From: Cyanobium sp. E1_MAG_00006
GTDB lineage: Bacteria; Cyanobacteriota; Cyanobacteriia; PCC-6307; Cyanobiaceae
Length of the DNA stretch: 64,000 nucleotides
Assembly: GCA_027488975.1 (NCBI GenBank)
Contig: JAIYAQ010000012.1
Span: 1 to 64,000 of the forward strand
Direction of reading: 5' to 3'
This document shows positions 8,943 through 16,883 of the stretch, piece after piece. The notes below the pieces were generated by a model. The model saw only the letters and a program-made list of their open reading frames with translations. It did not search any database and was not told the origin of the DNA. Position numbers and translations under genes: made by a program. Within the stretch, counting starts at the first letter, position 1; every line of letters starts with the position of its first letter.

Positions 8943-9384
8943 GATGCTGCCGCAGCCAGTCGAGCACAAGGGCGGCCACCGCCAGATTGATGGCCACATC
9001 GGCGAGGTTGAACACGGGAAACCGGATCGGCACCAGGGCCAGGAAATCCACCACCTGACCAAGCCGCCAGCGATCGAGGCCATTGCCGATCGCACCGCCC
9101 AGCAGCAGGCCCAGGGCCAGCCACTGCAGGCGGCGCAGGGGACCTGCGGTCTGGATCCACACCACAAGGGCGACCGCCACCGCCGCGCTCACCAGGCCGA
9201 GCAGCATGGTGTTGCCGGTGAGCATGCTGAAGGCGGCTCCGGTGTTGAACACCAGCTGGAGCTCCAGCAGCCCGGGCAGCAGCGGCTGGGCCCCAGCGCC
9301 ACTGAGCTGGTTCAGAGCCCACGCCTTGCTCAGTTGATCCGCCAGCACCACCGCGCCAGCAATGCGATAGGCCGGCTGGATCAC
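8926..9384 (-). CDS. lspA: Lipoprotein signal peptidase (signal peptidase II)
   Basis: LspA is an inner-membrane aspartyl protease that cleaves the signal peptides of diacylated prolipoproteins. The 152-residue protein has four predicted membrane helices and the conserved blocks NTGAAFSM, GGAIGNGLDRWRLGQVVDF and FNLADVAI. Asp113 and Asp129 match the catalytic pair. The GTG start at 9384 overlaps the bioY stop as GTGA, and the 3' end overlaps the penicillin-binding protein start by 17 bases. It therefore sits in the middle of a tightly coupled four-gene operon. Confidence 0.94.
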   Translation of the reverse strand: MIQPAYRIAGAVVLADQLSKAWALNQLSGAGAQPLLPGLLELQLVFNTGAAFSMLTGNTMLLGLVSAAVAVALVVWIQTAGPLRRLQWLALGLLLGGAIGNGLDRWRLGQVVDFLALVPIRFPVFNLADVAINLAVAALVLDWLRQHRVRPR

Positions 9385-9998
9385 GAGTCCACCAGCAGCA
9401 GACGACGCAGCGGCAGGGCCAGTACCGCCACGGCGCAGCAGAGCAGTAGCTGGGGCACAAGCGGCCCGATGCTGTAGCTCAGCAGCAGCTGGGGGAGGGC
9501 GCCATTCCAGCGGCCCACCAGACCTCCAAGCAGCAGGTTCGCCAGGCCGCACAGCTGCAGCACAGCCAGTCCCATCACGGCGGCGCCGGTGAGATTGAGC
9601 AGGTAGTCCATCCCTGCCTGGCGCGCCAGGCGCCCGGTGACCCAGGCCGCCGGCAGGAAGCCGGCGAGGTAGCCGAACCCCGGATCGAGCAGATAGGCCA
9701 GGCCGCCGCCGGCATGGAACACCGGCAGTTCGAACAGCCCCAGGCTCAGATACGCCACACCGGCCAGCATCGCGGAGCGCGGACCGCAGACCAGGGCCGT
9801 CAGCAGCAGGGCCGGCACCTGCAGGGTCATCGGCAGTGGGATCACCGAGACACCGCCGGGCCCCATCGTTGGCACGGCCGCCTGAATCAGCCCGCCGGTG
9901 AGGATCAGAAGCAGCCCGGCGATGGCACCGCTCCAGTTGGCTAGGGCGCGCACGGCTGGCGAGTCAGTGGCACCATCCTGCAGGAGAGTGGGCGTCAT
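9381..9998 (-). CDS. bioY: BioY-family biotin transporter S component
   Basis: BioY is the substrate-binding membrane subunit of an ECF-type vitamin transporter, with biotin as the usual ligand. The 205-residue protein has about six hydrophobic helices and the family blocks VPLPMTLQ-like (SVIPLPMTLQVPALLLTAL), GPRSAMLAGVAYLSLGL and FGYLAGFLPAAW. It heads the bioY-lspA-PBP-GTPase operon, and its stop overlaps the lspA GTG. The ATG overlaps the ATG of divergent sipA, so its promoter must lie inside that gene. No EcfT or EcfA genes are nearby; cyanobacterial BioY may act alone or share a module. Confidence 0.88.
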   Translation of the reverse strand: MTPTLLQDGATDSPAVRALANWSGAIAGLLLILTGGLIQAAVPTMGPGGVSVIPLPMTLQVPALLLTALVCGPRSAMLAGVAYLSLGLFELPVFHAGGGLAYLLDPGFGYLAGFLPAAWVTGRLARQAGMDYLLNLTGAAVMGLAVLQLCGLANLLLGGLVGRWNGALPQLLLSYSIGPLVPQLLLCCAVAVLALPLRRLLLVDS

Positions 9999-10293
9999 GC
10001 AACCTCAAGCCTCCGTGGCCCCGGAATCCAGCCCCGCAACACCTGAGCCGCCAGCAACAGCCAAGCCGCCCGCAACAGCCCAGCCGACTGTGGGGGATCA
10101 GGTGAGGCTGCTTCAGAGCCCTCCCTATCTGAAAACGGCAGATCCGATGCCGATGCTGCGGCCGCCCGATCTGGTCGACTGCGGTGAGCTGGGGCAGGTG
10201 GTGGCCCTGCGCGCCCTTGATCAGGTCGCCGTGCGCTTTCGCCGGGGCACCTTCCTGCTGGAAGCACGCCTGCTGGAGGTTATGCCCAGCTGA
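9997..10293 (+). CDS. sipA: SipA-like regulatory protein (DUF3148)
   Basis: SipA is a small SH3-like protein that binds and stimulates the histidine kinase NblS/Hik33, which controls high-light and stress responses. The family core is clear from about residue 32: VGDQVRLL, YLKTADPMPMLRPPDLV and VRFRRGTFLLE. From ATG 9997 the protein has 98 residues, with a Pro/Ala-rich N-terminal tail of about 30 residues built partly from an 18-base tandem duplication. GTG 10090 would give a 67-residue protein of more typical SipA length. The ATG overlaps the divergent bioY start codon in the tetranucleotide CATG. Confidence 0.82.
   Translation: MQPQASVAPESSPATPEPPATAKPPATAQPTVGDQVRLLQSPPYLKTADPMPMLRPPDLVDCGELGQVVALRALDQVAVRFRRGTFLLEARLLEVMPS
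10047..10082 (+). repeat. 18-base tandem duplication in the sipA N-terminal tail
   Basis: Two 18-base units beginning GCCGCC(A/C)GCAACAGCC (10047-10064 and 10065-10082) differ at two positions and encode PPATAK-PPATAQ. The duplication extends the Pro/Ala-rich tail ahead of the conserved SipA domain. Confidence 0.8.
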
Positions 10294-11583
10294 TCAGCCT
10301 GTGGTTGGGCCGCTCAGGGGGTGCTCACGCCACACCTGCTCGGCCTCGCGCAGCGCAGCGGCAGGACCACACAGGCTCAGGCTCGGCCGCCCCAACAGTC
10401 GGCGTGCCGCGGCTTGGAGATCGTCGGGATCAAGGCGCGCCGCCTGCTCCAGGCTGCGGTCGGCGAAGTCCGCAGGCAGGCCATGGCCCAGCACCAGGGC
10501 CAGCCGATCGGCCAGTTGGCTGCTGGTCTGCCGGCCGAGGGCTTCCTGGCCACGGAACTTCGCCAGGGCCAGATCGAGCTCGGCTCGGCTGAGCGGCTGC
10601 TCCAGCAGACGCTGCCATTCATCCAGCAGGGCCGCGGTGGCATCTCCCGCCCGCTCACTGGAACTGGAGAGATGGAACACGAACGGGGCATCGCCGAGCC
10701 GAGCCGGATGGTGCACGCCCACGTCGTAGGCCAGACCGTTCTCCTCGCGCAGTGCCACGAACAGGCGGCTGGACATGCCCACGCCCAGATGGCAATGCAG
10801 CAGGCGCAGGGCCAGGGCCTCGGGGCTGCCCAGCGGCGCCGTGGTGCAGCCGAGCATCAGCACCAGCTGCTCGGTGTCGTCCTGGCAGCTGACCAACCCC
10901 GCGCTCCCCTCTCCCCTGGGGCCCTGACGCCGGTCGCTGGCCCGCGTTGCCCAGGGGCTGCCGTTGTGGCCCGCCAGCAGCAGCTCCTCCACGCCGTCAG
11001 GAATCAGACCGGCCAGCACCATCACGCTGCCCTGCTGTCCGAGGCCCCCGGCAAGCTCCTGCAGGTGGCTGCGCTGGATTTCAGGGAGTTCGTCTTCCAC
11101 CCCAAGCGGGTCATGGCCGTACGGCCCCTCGCGATAGAGCTGGTGCCGCAGCTGATCGTGGCTCAGCTGGAAGGGGTCTTCGCGTTGGCGCTGCAGGGTC
11201 TGCAGGGTCAGCTGACGCTCCAGATCGATCTGGTCGTCCACCAGCCAGGGGCTGCGCACCATCTGCAGCAGCAGCGGCAGCAGCAGAGCCGCATCATCAC
11301 TGGCGCATTTGAGGCTGATCAGCGTGCCGTCCTCGCTGGCCTCGCAGCGCAGGCCGGCGCCGCTGCCCTCCACCAGATCAGCCAGGGCCTCGCCGCTGTA
11401 GGGGCCGCAGCCGCGGCTCAGCACACCGGCCAGGAGCTGGGCCGCACCCCGGCGGCCGGGGAGATCGGCGCTGCTGCCGCCATGCAGCCAGAGCTTGGCC
11501 GAGAGGATGGCCGGCCCCGGACGGTGCAGCAACCAGAGGGGGCACCCCCCGGGCAGCTGGCGTTGCTCCAGCGCCGGGCTCAT
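10294..11583 (-). CDS. M16-family peptidase homologue lacking the zinc motif (partner subunit)
   Basis: This 429-residue protein has the M16 (pitrilysin/MPP) fold. It opens like an M16 domain (LPGGCPLWLLHRPGPAILSA), but where catalytic members have HxxEH it reads GAAQLLAGVL, so no zinc site is present. A C-terminal block resembling REENGLAYDVG is typical of the substrate-handling domain. Its ATG overlaps the stop of the upstream catalytic paralogue as ATGA. The known M16B arrangement is a heterodimer of one active and one inactive subunit, and that is the likely role here. Substrates are unknown. The gene is convergent with sipA, whose stop directly abuts its own. Confidence 0.87.
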   Translation of the reverse strand: MSPALEQRQLPGGCPLWLLHRPGPAILSAKLWLHGGSSADLPGRRGAAQLLAGVLSRGCGPYSGEALADLVEGSGAGLRCEASEDGTLISLKCASDDAALLLPLLLQMVRSPWLVDDQIDLERQLTLQTLQRQREDPFQLSHDQLRHQLYREGPYGHDPLGVEDELPEIQRSHLQELAGGLGQQGSVMVLAGLIPDGVEELLLAGHNGSPWATRASDRRQGPRGEGSAGLVSCQDDTEQLVLMLGCTTAPLGSPEALALRLLHCHLGVGMSSRLFVALREENGLAYDVGVHHPARLGDAPFVFHLSSSSERAGDATAALLDEWQRLLEQPLSRAELDLALAKFRGQEALGRQTSSQLADRLALVLGHGLPADFADRSLEQAARLDPDDLQAAARRLLGRPSLSLCGPAAALREAEQVWREHPLSGPTTG

Positions 11584-12884
11584 GCCGGCACCGCCCGCAG
11601 GGTGAAGGCGCGTTCGGGTGCCAGGAGGGGGATCAGCTCTTGGCTGAGGCGCTCCCCATTCCAGTGCTGCAGCCACTGCAGCGGAGCGTCCAGGGAGTGC
11701 TCACGGCCCCAGAGGGCGCTGTTGCCCACCATGGCCGCCACCGAGCCGGGCGCCTCCAGGCTGAAGCGGTAGCCATTGCCCACCAGTCGCCGGGCCCGTT
11801 CCATCTCCGCCTCCTGCGGCCTGGTGTCGAGCAGCGTCGCCAACAGCTGGCGCACCTCCTGCTCCACTGCTTCGAGCTGGTCGGGTTCACACACGGCTTC
11901 CAGCAGCACCAGGCAGCCGGCTTCGAGCACGTTCAGATCGAGGTCGATGCTTTCCACCAGCCGCAGCTGCTCCCGCAGGCGTTCCACCAGGCGGCTGCGG
12001 CGTCCCTCCGCCAGCAGGGTGGTGAGCAGGTCTCCCCCCACCACTGCGTCCTGGTCTGCGGCGCCGGGGAACCGCCAGGCCATCAACAGCCGTGCCGCCT
12101 CCAGACGCGGCAGCTCCAGGGTGGTGTCACCGCTGCTGAGGCTGAGGGGCGCGAGCGTGTCGGCTGCGGTGGCTGTCGCCAGATCCGCTAGGGCCGAATC
12201 GTCCAGCCGTCGGATCAGGTCCAGGTGCTGCAGCGGACCGGCCACCGCCAGACAGCAGCGGTCGGCGCGGTAGTGGCGATGATGGAAGGCTGCCATCGCC
12301 TCGGGGCGGTGAGCCTCCAGTGATCCGCGGCGCCCGAGGATCGGCAGGCCGTAGGCGTGGTTGGGGCAGGCGCGGCGCAGCAGCTCCTGGAACGCCACCT
12401 CCTCGGGCTGGTCCTCACTCTGAGCCAGCTCTTCGAGCACCACCTGCCGTTCCATGGCGAAGTCGTCGCCGTTCAGGCGCGGCTCCAGCACCAGATCCAG
12501 CAGCAGCGCCAGCGCCTCGCCGGCTGCTTCCGGTGGGATCAGCACATGGAAGTGCACGTCGTCGAAGCCGGTGGCGGCGTTGCTGCTGCCCCCCAGGGCC
12601 TCAACGCGGCGATCGAACTCGCCCGCAGGCAGCTGGCTGCTGCCCTTGAACACCATGTGCTCCAGAAAATGGGCCATGCCGGATTCGGCGGCCGTTTCGC
12701 TGGCGCTGCCAGCCCGGCACCAGAAATCGAGGCACACCACGGGAGCCTCAGGCAGATCCAGCTGCACCAGGGGTACGCCGTTCCTGAGTCGCTCCCGCTG
12801 CGGCTGCGGCAGAGGGCTGCTCGACAGAGCGTGGGGCAGACCAGAGGAGGGCGGCAAGCGGTTGGGGCTGGGTCGTGCCTGCAT
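11580..12884 (-). CDS. M16-family zinc peptidase, catalytic subunit
   Basis: A 434-residue pitrilysin-type protease related to mitochondrial and plastid processing peptidases. The inverted zinc motif is intact: HFLEH (His72, Glu75, His76), with the third ligand in VVLEEL near residues 151-152. Conserved [16 protein letters not shown] follows the active site. The first 30 residues are Pro/Ser-rich with no clear signal peptide. ATG 12884 was chosen because upstream residues in the open frame resemble no family member. It is coupled to the inactive paralogue downstream and divergent from pcyA, with only about 40 bases between the starts. Confidence 0.9.
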   Translation of the reverse strand: MQARPSPNRLPPSSGLPHALSSSPLPQPQRERLRNGVPLVQLDLPEAPVVCLDFWCRAGSASETAAESGMAHFLEHMVFKGSSQLPAGEFDRRVEALGGSSNAATGFDDVHFHVLIPPEAAGEALALLLDLVLEPRLNGDDFAMERQVVLEELAQSEDQPEEVAFQELLRRACPNHAYGLPILGRRGSLEAHRPEAMAAFHHRHYRADRCCLAVAGPLQHLDLIRRLDDSALADLATATAADTLAPLSLSSGDTTLELPRLEAARLLMAWRFPGAADQDAVVGGDLLTTLLAEGRRSRLVERLREQLRLVESIDLDLNVLEAGCLVLLEAVCEPDQLEAVEQEVRQLLATLLDTRPQEAEMERARRLVGNGYRFSLEAPGSVAAMVGNSALWGREHSLDAPLQWLQHWNGERLSQELIPLLAPERAFTLRAVPA

Positions 12885-12925
12885 TCTGCTGGCAGGATCA
12901 GGCCTGTGTTGTCCGGGTGTTCCCC

Positions 12926-13657
12926 ATGAGCGCAGCTGCCCTTGGCATCCATCCACTGGTGGACGCATTGGCCGAGCGCATCCGTGGCTGCTGGCTAGAC
13001 CTGCCCGAGCTGGCTCCCCTGGCGGTGGATCCGGACCTTGAGGCCATCAGCGGCAGCCTCGATGGCGAGGACCTGTTCATCCGCAACGAGCTGCATTCCA
13101 GCCGTGGCCTGCGCAAACTCCATCTGGAGACGGCGCGGCTGGGGGCAGGGCTGCAGATTCTCCACTGCGTGTTCTTCCCCGACCCCCGTTACGACCTGCC
13201 GGTGTTCGGGGCCGACATCGTTGCCGGACGCGGCGTGGTCTCAGCCGCGATCGTTGACCTCTCCCCCGTAACCGGCTCCCTGCCCGAGGCGGTGGTGCGG
13301 CGGCTGGAGGCCCTGCCGGCGCGCCCCTTTTCCCAGGAGCGTGAGCTGCCCGCCTGGGGAACGATCTTTTCCCCTTACGTGCGGTTCGTGCGCCCGGCTG
13401 ATGCGGCCGAAGAGCAACAGTTCATCGCCGTAGTCACGGATTTTCTCACCGTTCTTGCGGCCGCCAGCCGCGAGGCGGAGCCGCAGCCGATCGATCACCC
13501 CGATACTGTATTGCGTCATCAGGGTCAGCTCTCCTATTGCCGGCAGCAGAAGCAAAACGACAAGACCAGGCGGGTCCTCGAGAAGGCGTTCAACCCCCAG
13601 TGGGCGGATCGCTACATCGAGGAGCTGCTGTTCGACGACCCCTTGCCCCTGACCTGA
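12926..13657 (+). CDS. pcyA: Phycocyanobilin:ferredoxin oxidoreductase
   Basis: PcyA performs the four-electron reduction of biliverdin IXalpha to phycocyanobilin, the chromophore of phycobiliproteins and many cyanobacterial photoreceptors. At 243 residues it has the family length. Glu68 (LHLE), His80 (QILHC) and Asp97 (GADIV) correspond to the catalytic Glu76, His88 and Asp105 of the Synechocystis enzyme with a constant offset of eight. ATG 12926 gives a normal N-terminus, while an upstream in-frame GTG would add 17 unmatched residues. The stop overlaps the devB start (TGATG). Confidence 0.96.
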   Translation: MSAAALGIHPLVDALAERIRGCWLDLPELAPLAVDPDLEAISGSLDGEDLFIRNELHSSRGLRKLHLETARLGAGLQILHCVFFPDPRYDLPVFGADIVAGRGVVSAAIVDLSPVTGSLPEAVVRRLEALPARPFSQERELPAWGTIFSPYVRFVRPADAAEEQQFIAVVTDFLTVLAAASREAEPQPIDHPDTVLRHQGQLSYCRQQKQNDKTRRVLEKAFNPQWADRYIEELLFDDPLPLT

Positions 13658-14586
13658 TGCTGCAGCGTCTGCTCAGCCGTCCCCGGCAGCTGGTGGTGGT
13701 CGGTGTCGCCCTGTTGGCGGCCCTGCTGCTGCTGGGCCGCTTCCTCCAGCGGCCTGCATCTCCGCCGGCCTCCACCACCACAGGCGCGACTGCTCCGGTC
13801 AGGCCCGCAGCAGCCGAAGCCGTGTCGGCCCTCGGTCGGCTGGAGCCAGCCGGTGATGTGCGCCAGCTGGCGGCGCCGATGAGCAGCATGGGCGGCAGCC
13901 CCCGCCTCACTGCTCTGTTCGTGCAGGAGGGTGAGCGGGTTCGTCGCGGCCAGCTGCTCGCGAGCTTCGACACGCGCCCCGGACTGCTGGCTGATCAGAG
14001 CCTTCTGCAGACCCGCATCACCAACCTCAGCCAGCAGGTGGCTCTGCTCGAGCGGGACACCGCCCGTTACCGGCGCCTGGCCCAGGGCGGCGTCACCCCC
14101 AGCGGCGATCTGGATAATCGTGAGATCCGGCTGATCGACCTGCGCGGCCAGCTCAGCCAGGCACGCGCCCAGCTGGCCAAGGTGCAGATCGATCTTGTCC
14201 TCAGCGAGCTGCGCGCCCCGATCGACGGCACGGTGCTGCGCATCACGGCCTACCCGGGCGAGCGCCCCGGTGATGCCGGCATCCTCGAGCTGGGGGCGAC
14301 CGATCGCATGGAAGCTGTCGCTGAGGTCTACGAGAGCGACATCGACCGGGTTCGCGTTGGACAGTCGGTGACCCTGCTCAGTGAGAACGGCGGCTTCAAC
14401 GGCAGCCTCCAGGCCCGCGTGCTGCGCATCAGTCCGCAGGTTCGCCAGCGCCAGGTGCTCTCCACCGATCCCACCGGTGATGCCGATGCCCGCGTGGTGG
14501 AGGTGCGTCTGGCTCTTGATCCGGAAGCAGCCGCCCGTGTGAACGATCTGGCCGGCCTGAAGATCATCGCCCGCTTCAGCCCGTGA
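13657..14586 (+). CDS. devB: DevB-type periplasmic adaptor (membrane fusion protein)
   Basis: HlyD/DevB-family adaptor of 309 residues that links an inner-membrane ABC transporter to an outer-membrane channel such as TolC. It shows an N-terminal membrane anchor (about residues 12-29), a Pro/Ala linker, a lipoyl-like half (EAVSALGRLEPAGDV), a coiled-coil hairpin at about 108-190 rich in Leu/Gln/Arg, and a beta-barrel domain with LRAPIDGTVL. The start overlaps the pcyA stop as TGATG, and devC follows with a GTGA overlap. DevBCA exports heterocyst glycolipid in filamentous strains; in a unicellular strain the cargo must be something else. Confidence 0.88.
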   Translation: MLQRLLSRPRQLVVVGVALLAALLLLGRFLQRPASPPASTTTGATAPVRPAAAEAVSALGRLEPAGDVRQLAAPMSSMGGSPRLTALFVQEGERVRRGQLLASFDTRPGLLADQSLLQTRITNLSQQVALLERDTARYRRLAQGGVTPSGDLDNREIRLIDLRGQLSQARAQLAKVQIDLVLSELRAPIDGTVLRITAYPGERPGDAGILELGATDRMEAVAEVYESDIDRVRVGQSVTLLSENGGFNGSLQARVLRISPQVRQRQVLSTDPTGDADARVVEVRLALDPEAAARVNDLAGLKIIARFSP

Positions 14587-15770
14587 CTCCCTGGCGCTGG
14601 TTGCAGACCCTCTGGCAGGGGCGACGCATTCCCCTGGCCTGGTTGCTGCTCACGCGCCAGCCGGTGCGTCTGGCGGTGGCCCTGGCGGGCATCAGCTTCG
14701 CCGGGATCCTGATGTTCATGCAGCTCGGCTTCCGCGACGGGCTGTTTGATGCCAGCGTGACCATCCATCGGCTGTTCGATGCCGATCTTGTTCTCATCAG
14801 CCCTCGCTCCACGAGCTCGGTGAGCATGGCGGGCTTTCCACGTCGTCGCCTGGTGCAGGCCATGGCGGATCCTGCGGTGGAGGGCATCACGCCGGTGCAC
14901 TGGAACCTGCTGCTCTGGCGTAATCCGCAGACCCGCGGCACCCGTTCGATTCTTGCCCTCGGCTTCGAACCCGGTGATCCGCTGTTCACCGATCCCGCGC
15001 TGGCCCCCAAGGCCCGGCTGCTCACCCAGAAGGGACGAGTGCTGTTCGATGAGCAGTCCCGACCCGAGTTCGGCCCTGTGGCCAAGTGGTTCAAGTCCGG
15101 CCGCACCGTGGAGAGTGAGATTGCCGGCAAGCGTGTGCGGGTGGCCGGGCTGGTGGGTCTGGGCACCTCCTTCGGCGCCGATGGCAACCTGCTCACCAGC
15201 AGCGAAACCTTTCTCGAGCTGCTGCCCAACACACCCCCCGGCAGCATTGAGGTGGGGCTGATCCGTCTGCAGCCGGGGGCGGACCCCGCGGCTGCGATTG
15301 AGCGGCTCAAACGTCTGCTGCCCGACGATGTCACCGTGCTGACCAAGCAGGGCTTCATCAACTTCGAACAGGACTACTGGCGCACCAGCACCTCGATCGG
15401 CTTCATCTTCAGCCTCGGCGCTGCCATGGGCTTCGTGGTGGGCTGCGTGATCGTTTATCAGGTGCTCTATTCCGACGTGAGCGATCACCTGCCGGAGTAC
15501 GCCACGCTGATGGCGATGGGTTACAAACTGCCGAGCCTGCTGGGTGTGGTGGCCCGTGAAGGCCTGTTGCTGGCCGCGTTTGGCTACCTGCCGGCCTATG
15601 CCGCCGGTCAGGGCCTCTATGCGCTCGTTCGCGGTGCCACGCAGCTGCCCGTGGCCATGGACACGACCCGGGCCGTCACTGTGTTCACGATGATTCTGGT
15701 CATGTGCATGGCCTCCGCGGCCCTGGCCATGCGCCGGCTTGCGGATGCCGATCCGGCAGAGATCTTCTGA
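14583..15770 (+). CDS. devC: DevC-type ABC transporter permease
   Basis: A 395-residue permease of the FtsX/MacB/DevC class. It has one N-terminal membrane helix (about residues 36-55), a large periplasmic domain of about 220 residues, and three helices at the C-terminus, including SIGFIFSLGAAMGFVVGCVIV. LMAMGYKLPSLLGVVAREG is the characteristic cytoplasmic coupling region. The GTG start overlaps the devB stop, and its own stop overlaps the devA start (TGATG), so all three subunits are probably made in fixed ratio. Confidence 0.9.
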   Translation: MTPWRWLQTLWQGRRIPLAWLLLTRQPVRLAVALAGISFAGILMFMQLGFRDGLFDASVTIHRLFDADLVLISPRSTSSVSMAGFPRRRLVQAMADPAVEGITPVHWNLLLWRNPQTRGTRSILALGFEPGDPLFTDPALAPKARLLTQKGRVLFDEQSRPEFGPVAKWFKSGRTVESEIAGKRVRVAGLVGLGTSFGADGNLLTSSETFLELLPNTPPGSIEVGLIRLQPGADPAAAIERLKRLLPDDVTVLTKQGFINFEQDYWRTSTSIGFIFSLGAAMGFVVGCVIVYQVLYSDVSDHLPEYATLMAMGYKLPSLLGVVAREGLLLAAFGYLPAYAAGQGLYALVRGATQLPVAMDTTRAVTVFTMILVMCMASAALAMRRLADADPAEIF

Positions 15771-16579
15771 TGGTGCACTCCTCGTCAGAGCCAAGATTCA
15801 GCGCGGAGCGACCCAGCGCCGAACTACCCAGCGCCCAGCCTCACCCCGCCATTCCTCCACAGACCATGCCCTTACGTGCCATCGATCTGGAGGGACTCAG
15901 CCACTGGTACGGCGCCGGCGGCACCCGCCGCCAAGTACTGCAGGGCGTGCACCTGCAAGTGGCCCCCGGCGAGGTGGTGCTGCTCACCGGGCCCTCCGGC
16001 TGTGGCAAGACCACGCTGCTCACGCTGGTGGGGGCCCTGCGCCAGGTGCAGCTGGGTTCGGTGGCGGTGCTGGGAGAGCAGCTCAACGGGGCAACCCGCG
16101 GCACCCGCCAGCGGTTGCGCCGCTCGATCGGCATGATCTTTCAGGGGCACAACCTGCTGCGCTGCCTGACGGCGGAGCAGAACGTGCAGATGGGCTCCGA
16201 TCTGCTGCCGGGGCTCGGCTACCGGGCCCGCCGCGATCAGGCGCGCGAGTGGCTGCGGGCGGTGGGTCTAGGCGATGAGCTGAACAAGCTCCCTCACGAC
16301 CTCTCGGGTGGCCAGAAGCAGCGGGTGGCGATCGCCCGTGCCCTGGCCGCCCATCCGCGTTTGCTGCTGGCGGATGAACCCACCGCCGCCCTGGATTCGC
16401 GCACAGGTCGCGAGGTTGTGGAGCTGCTGCAGCGGCTGGCGCGCGAGCAGGGCTGTGCCGTGCTGATGGTGACCCACGATCCGCGCATCCTCGATATCGC
16501 CGATCGGCTGGTGCGCATGGAGGACGGCCGCTTGCTGGAGGGGGAACCCGCCCCGATGCACCCGGCGATCATTCAGTAA
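15770..16579 (+). CDS. devA: DevA-type ABC transporter ATP-binding protein
   Basis: ATPase of the DevBCA exporter. From ATG 15770 it has 269 residues: Walker A GPSGCGKTT (about 74-82), Q-loop MIFQGHN, signature DLSGGQKQR, Walker B LLLADEPT and the switch histidine in VTHD. The first 32 residues are low-complexity and made of a threefold five-residue repeat (SAERP, SAELP, SAQPH). The internal ATG at 15866 would give the standard 237-residue length. The TGATG overlap with devC favours the longer form; the family length favours the shorter. Confidence 0.92.
   Translation: MVHSSSEPRFSAERPSAELPSAQPHPAIPPQTMPLRAIDLEGLSHWYGAGGTRRQVLQGVHLQVAPGEVVLLTGPSGCGKTTLLTLVGALRQVQLGSVAVLGEQLNGATRGTRQRLRRSIGMIFQGHNLLRCLTAEQNVQMGSDLLPGLGYRARRDQAREWLRAVGLGDELNKLPHDLSGGQKQRVAIARALAAHPRLLLADEPTAALDSRTGREVVELLQRLAREQGCAVLMVTHDPRILDIADRLVRMEDGRLLEGEPAPMHPAIIQ
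15799..15843 (+). repeat. 15-base unit repeated three times near the devA start
   Basis: Three imperfect 15-base units starting CAGCGC (15799-15813, 15814-15828, 15829-15843) encode SAERP, SAELP and SAQPH. They lie between the two candidate devA start codons, so they may be N-terminal coding sequence or leader. Confidence 0.75.
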
Positions 16580-16583
16580 GGTG

Positions 16584-16602
16584 AGGGATCTCCAAGATCC
16601 CT
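16584..16602 (+). other. Perfect 8-bp leader hairpin before the small basic protein gene
   Basis: AGGGATCT (16584-16591) pairs perfectly with AGATCCCT (16595-16602) across a 3-base loop, CCA. It begins four bases after the devA stop and ends ten bases before the next ATG, without a T-run. It is more likely a leader structure, a stabiliser or a processing site than a terminator. Confidence 0.6.
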
Positions 16603-16612
16603 GATCGCCTCC

Positions 16613-16768
16613 ATGGCCAAGCGCCGCAACCTCAAGAAGGAAAAGCAGGAGCGCAACCGCGCCTACGCCCGCAAGTTCAAGAAGCGCAAGCTGCGCAACG
16701 ACGGCCGCGGTGAAGGTGCCGGCAACGGCGTGACCGGCACAGCCAACAACGGCGGCGCCGCCGACTGA
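16613..16768 (+). CDS. Small strongly basic protein (51 residues), function unknown
   Basis: MAKRRNLKKEKQERNRAYAR opens a 51-residue protein. Its first 30 residues are nearly half Lys/Arg and strongly helical; the rest is a flexible Gly/Asn/Ala tail ending NNGGAAD. Codon use matches the neighbouring genes. It has its own leader hairpin and a good intrinsic terminator downstream, which argues for a real and probably highly expressed gene. I believe similar small basic proteins are conserved in picocyanobacteria, but I cannot name a family. The composition suggests RNA or ribosome binding, which is inference. Confidence 0.78.
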   Translation: MAKRRNLKKEKQERNRAYARKFKKRKLRNDGRGEGAGNGVTGTANNGGAAD

Positions 16769-16830
16769 TCCAGCGGCTGAACCGGTTGGCCTCCTGTTGT
16801 GAACGGCCGGCCGCTTCTGCCCTGGGTGCT

Positions 16831-16855
16831 GGGATCCTGCGGGGTCCCTCTTTTT
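16831..16855 (+). terminator. Intrinsic terminator after the small basic protein gene
   Basis: GGGATCC (16831-16837) pairs with GGGTCCC (16842-16848) with one G-T wobble across the loop TGCG, followed by TCTTTTT. It ends about 30 bases before the glycosyltransferase start and would isolate that gene from the small-protein transcript. Confidence 0.75.
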
Positions 16856-16883
16856 GTGCCCTGCCATCCGTCACGATCGGGCC

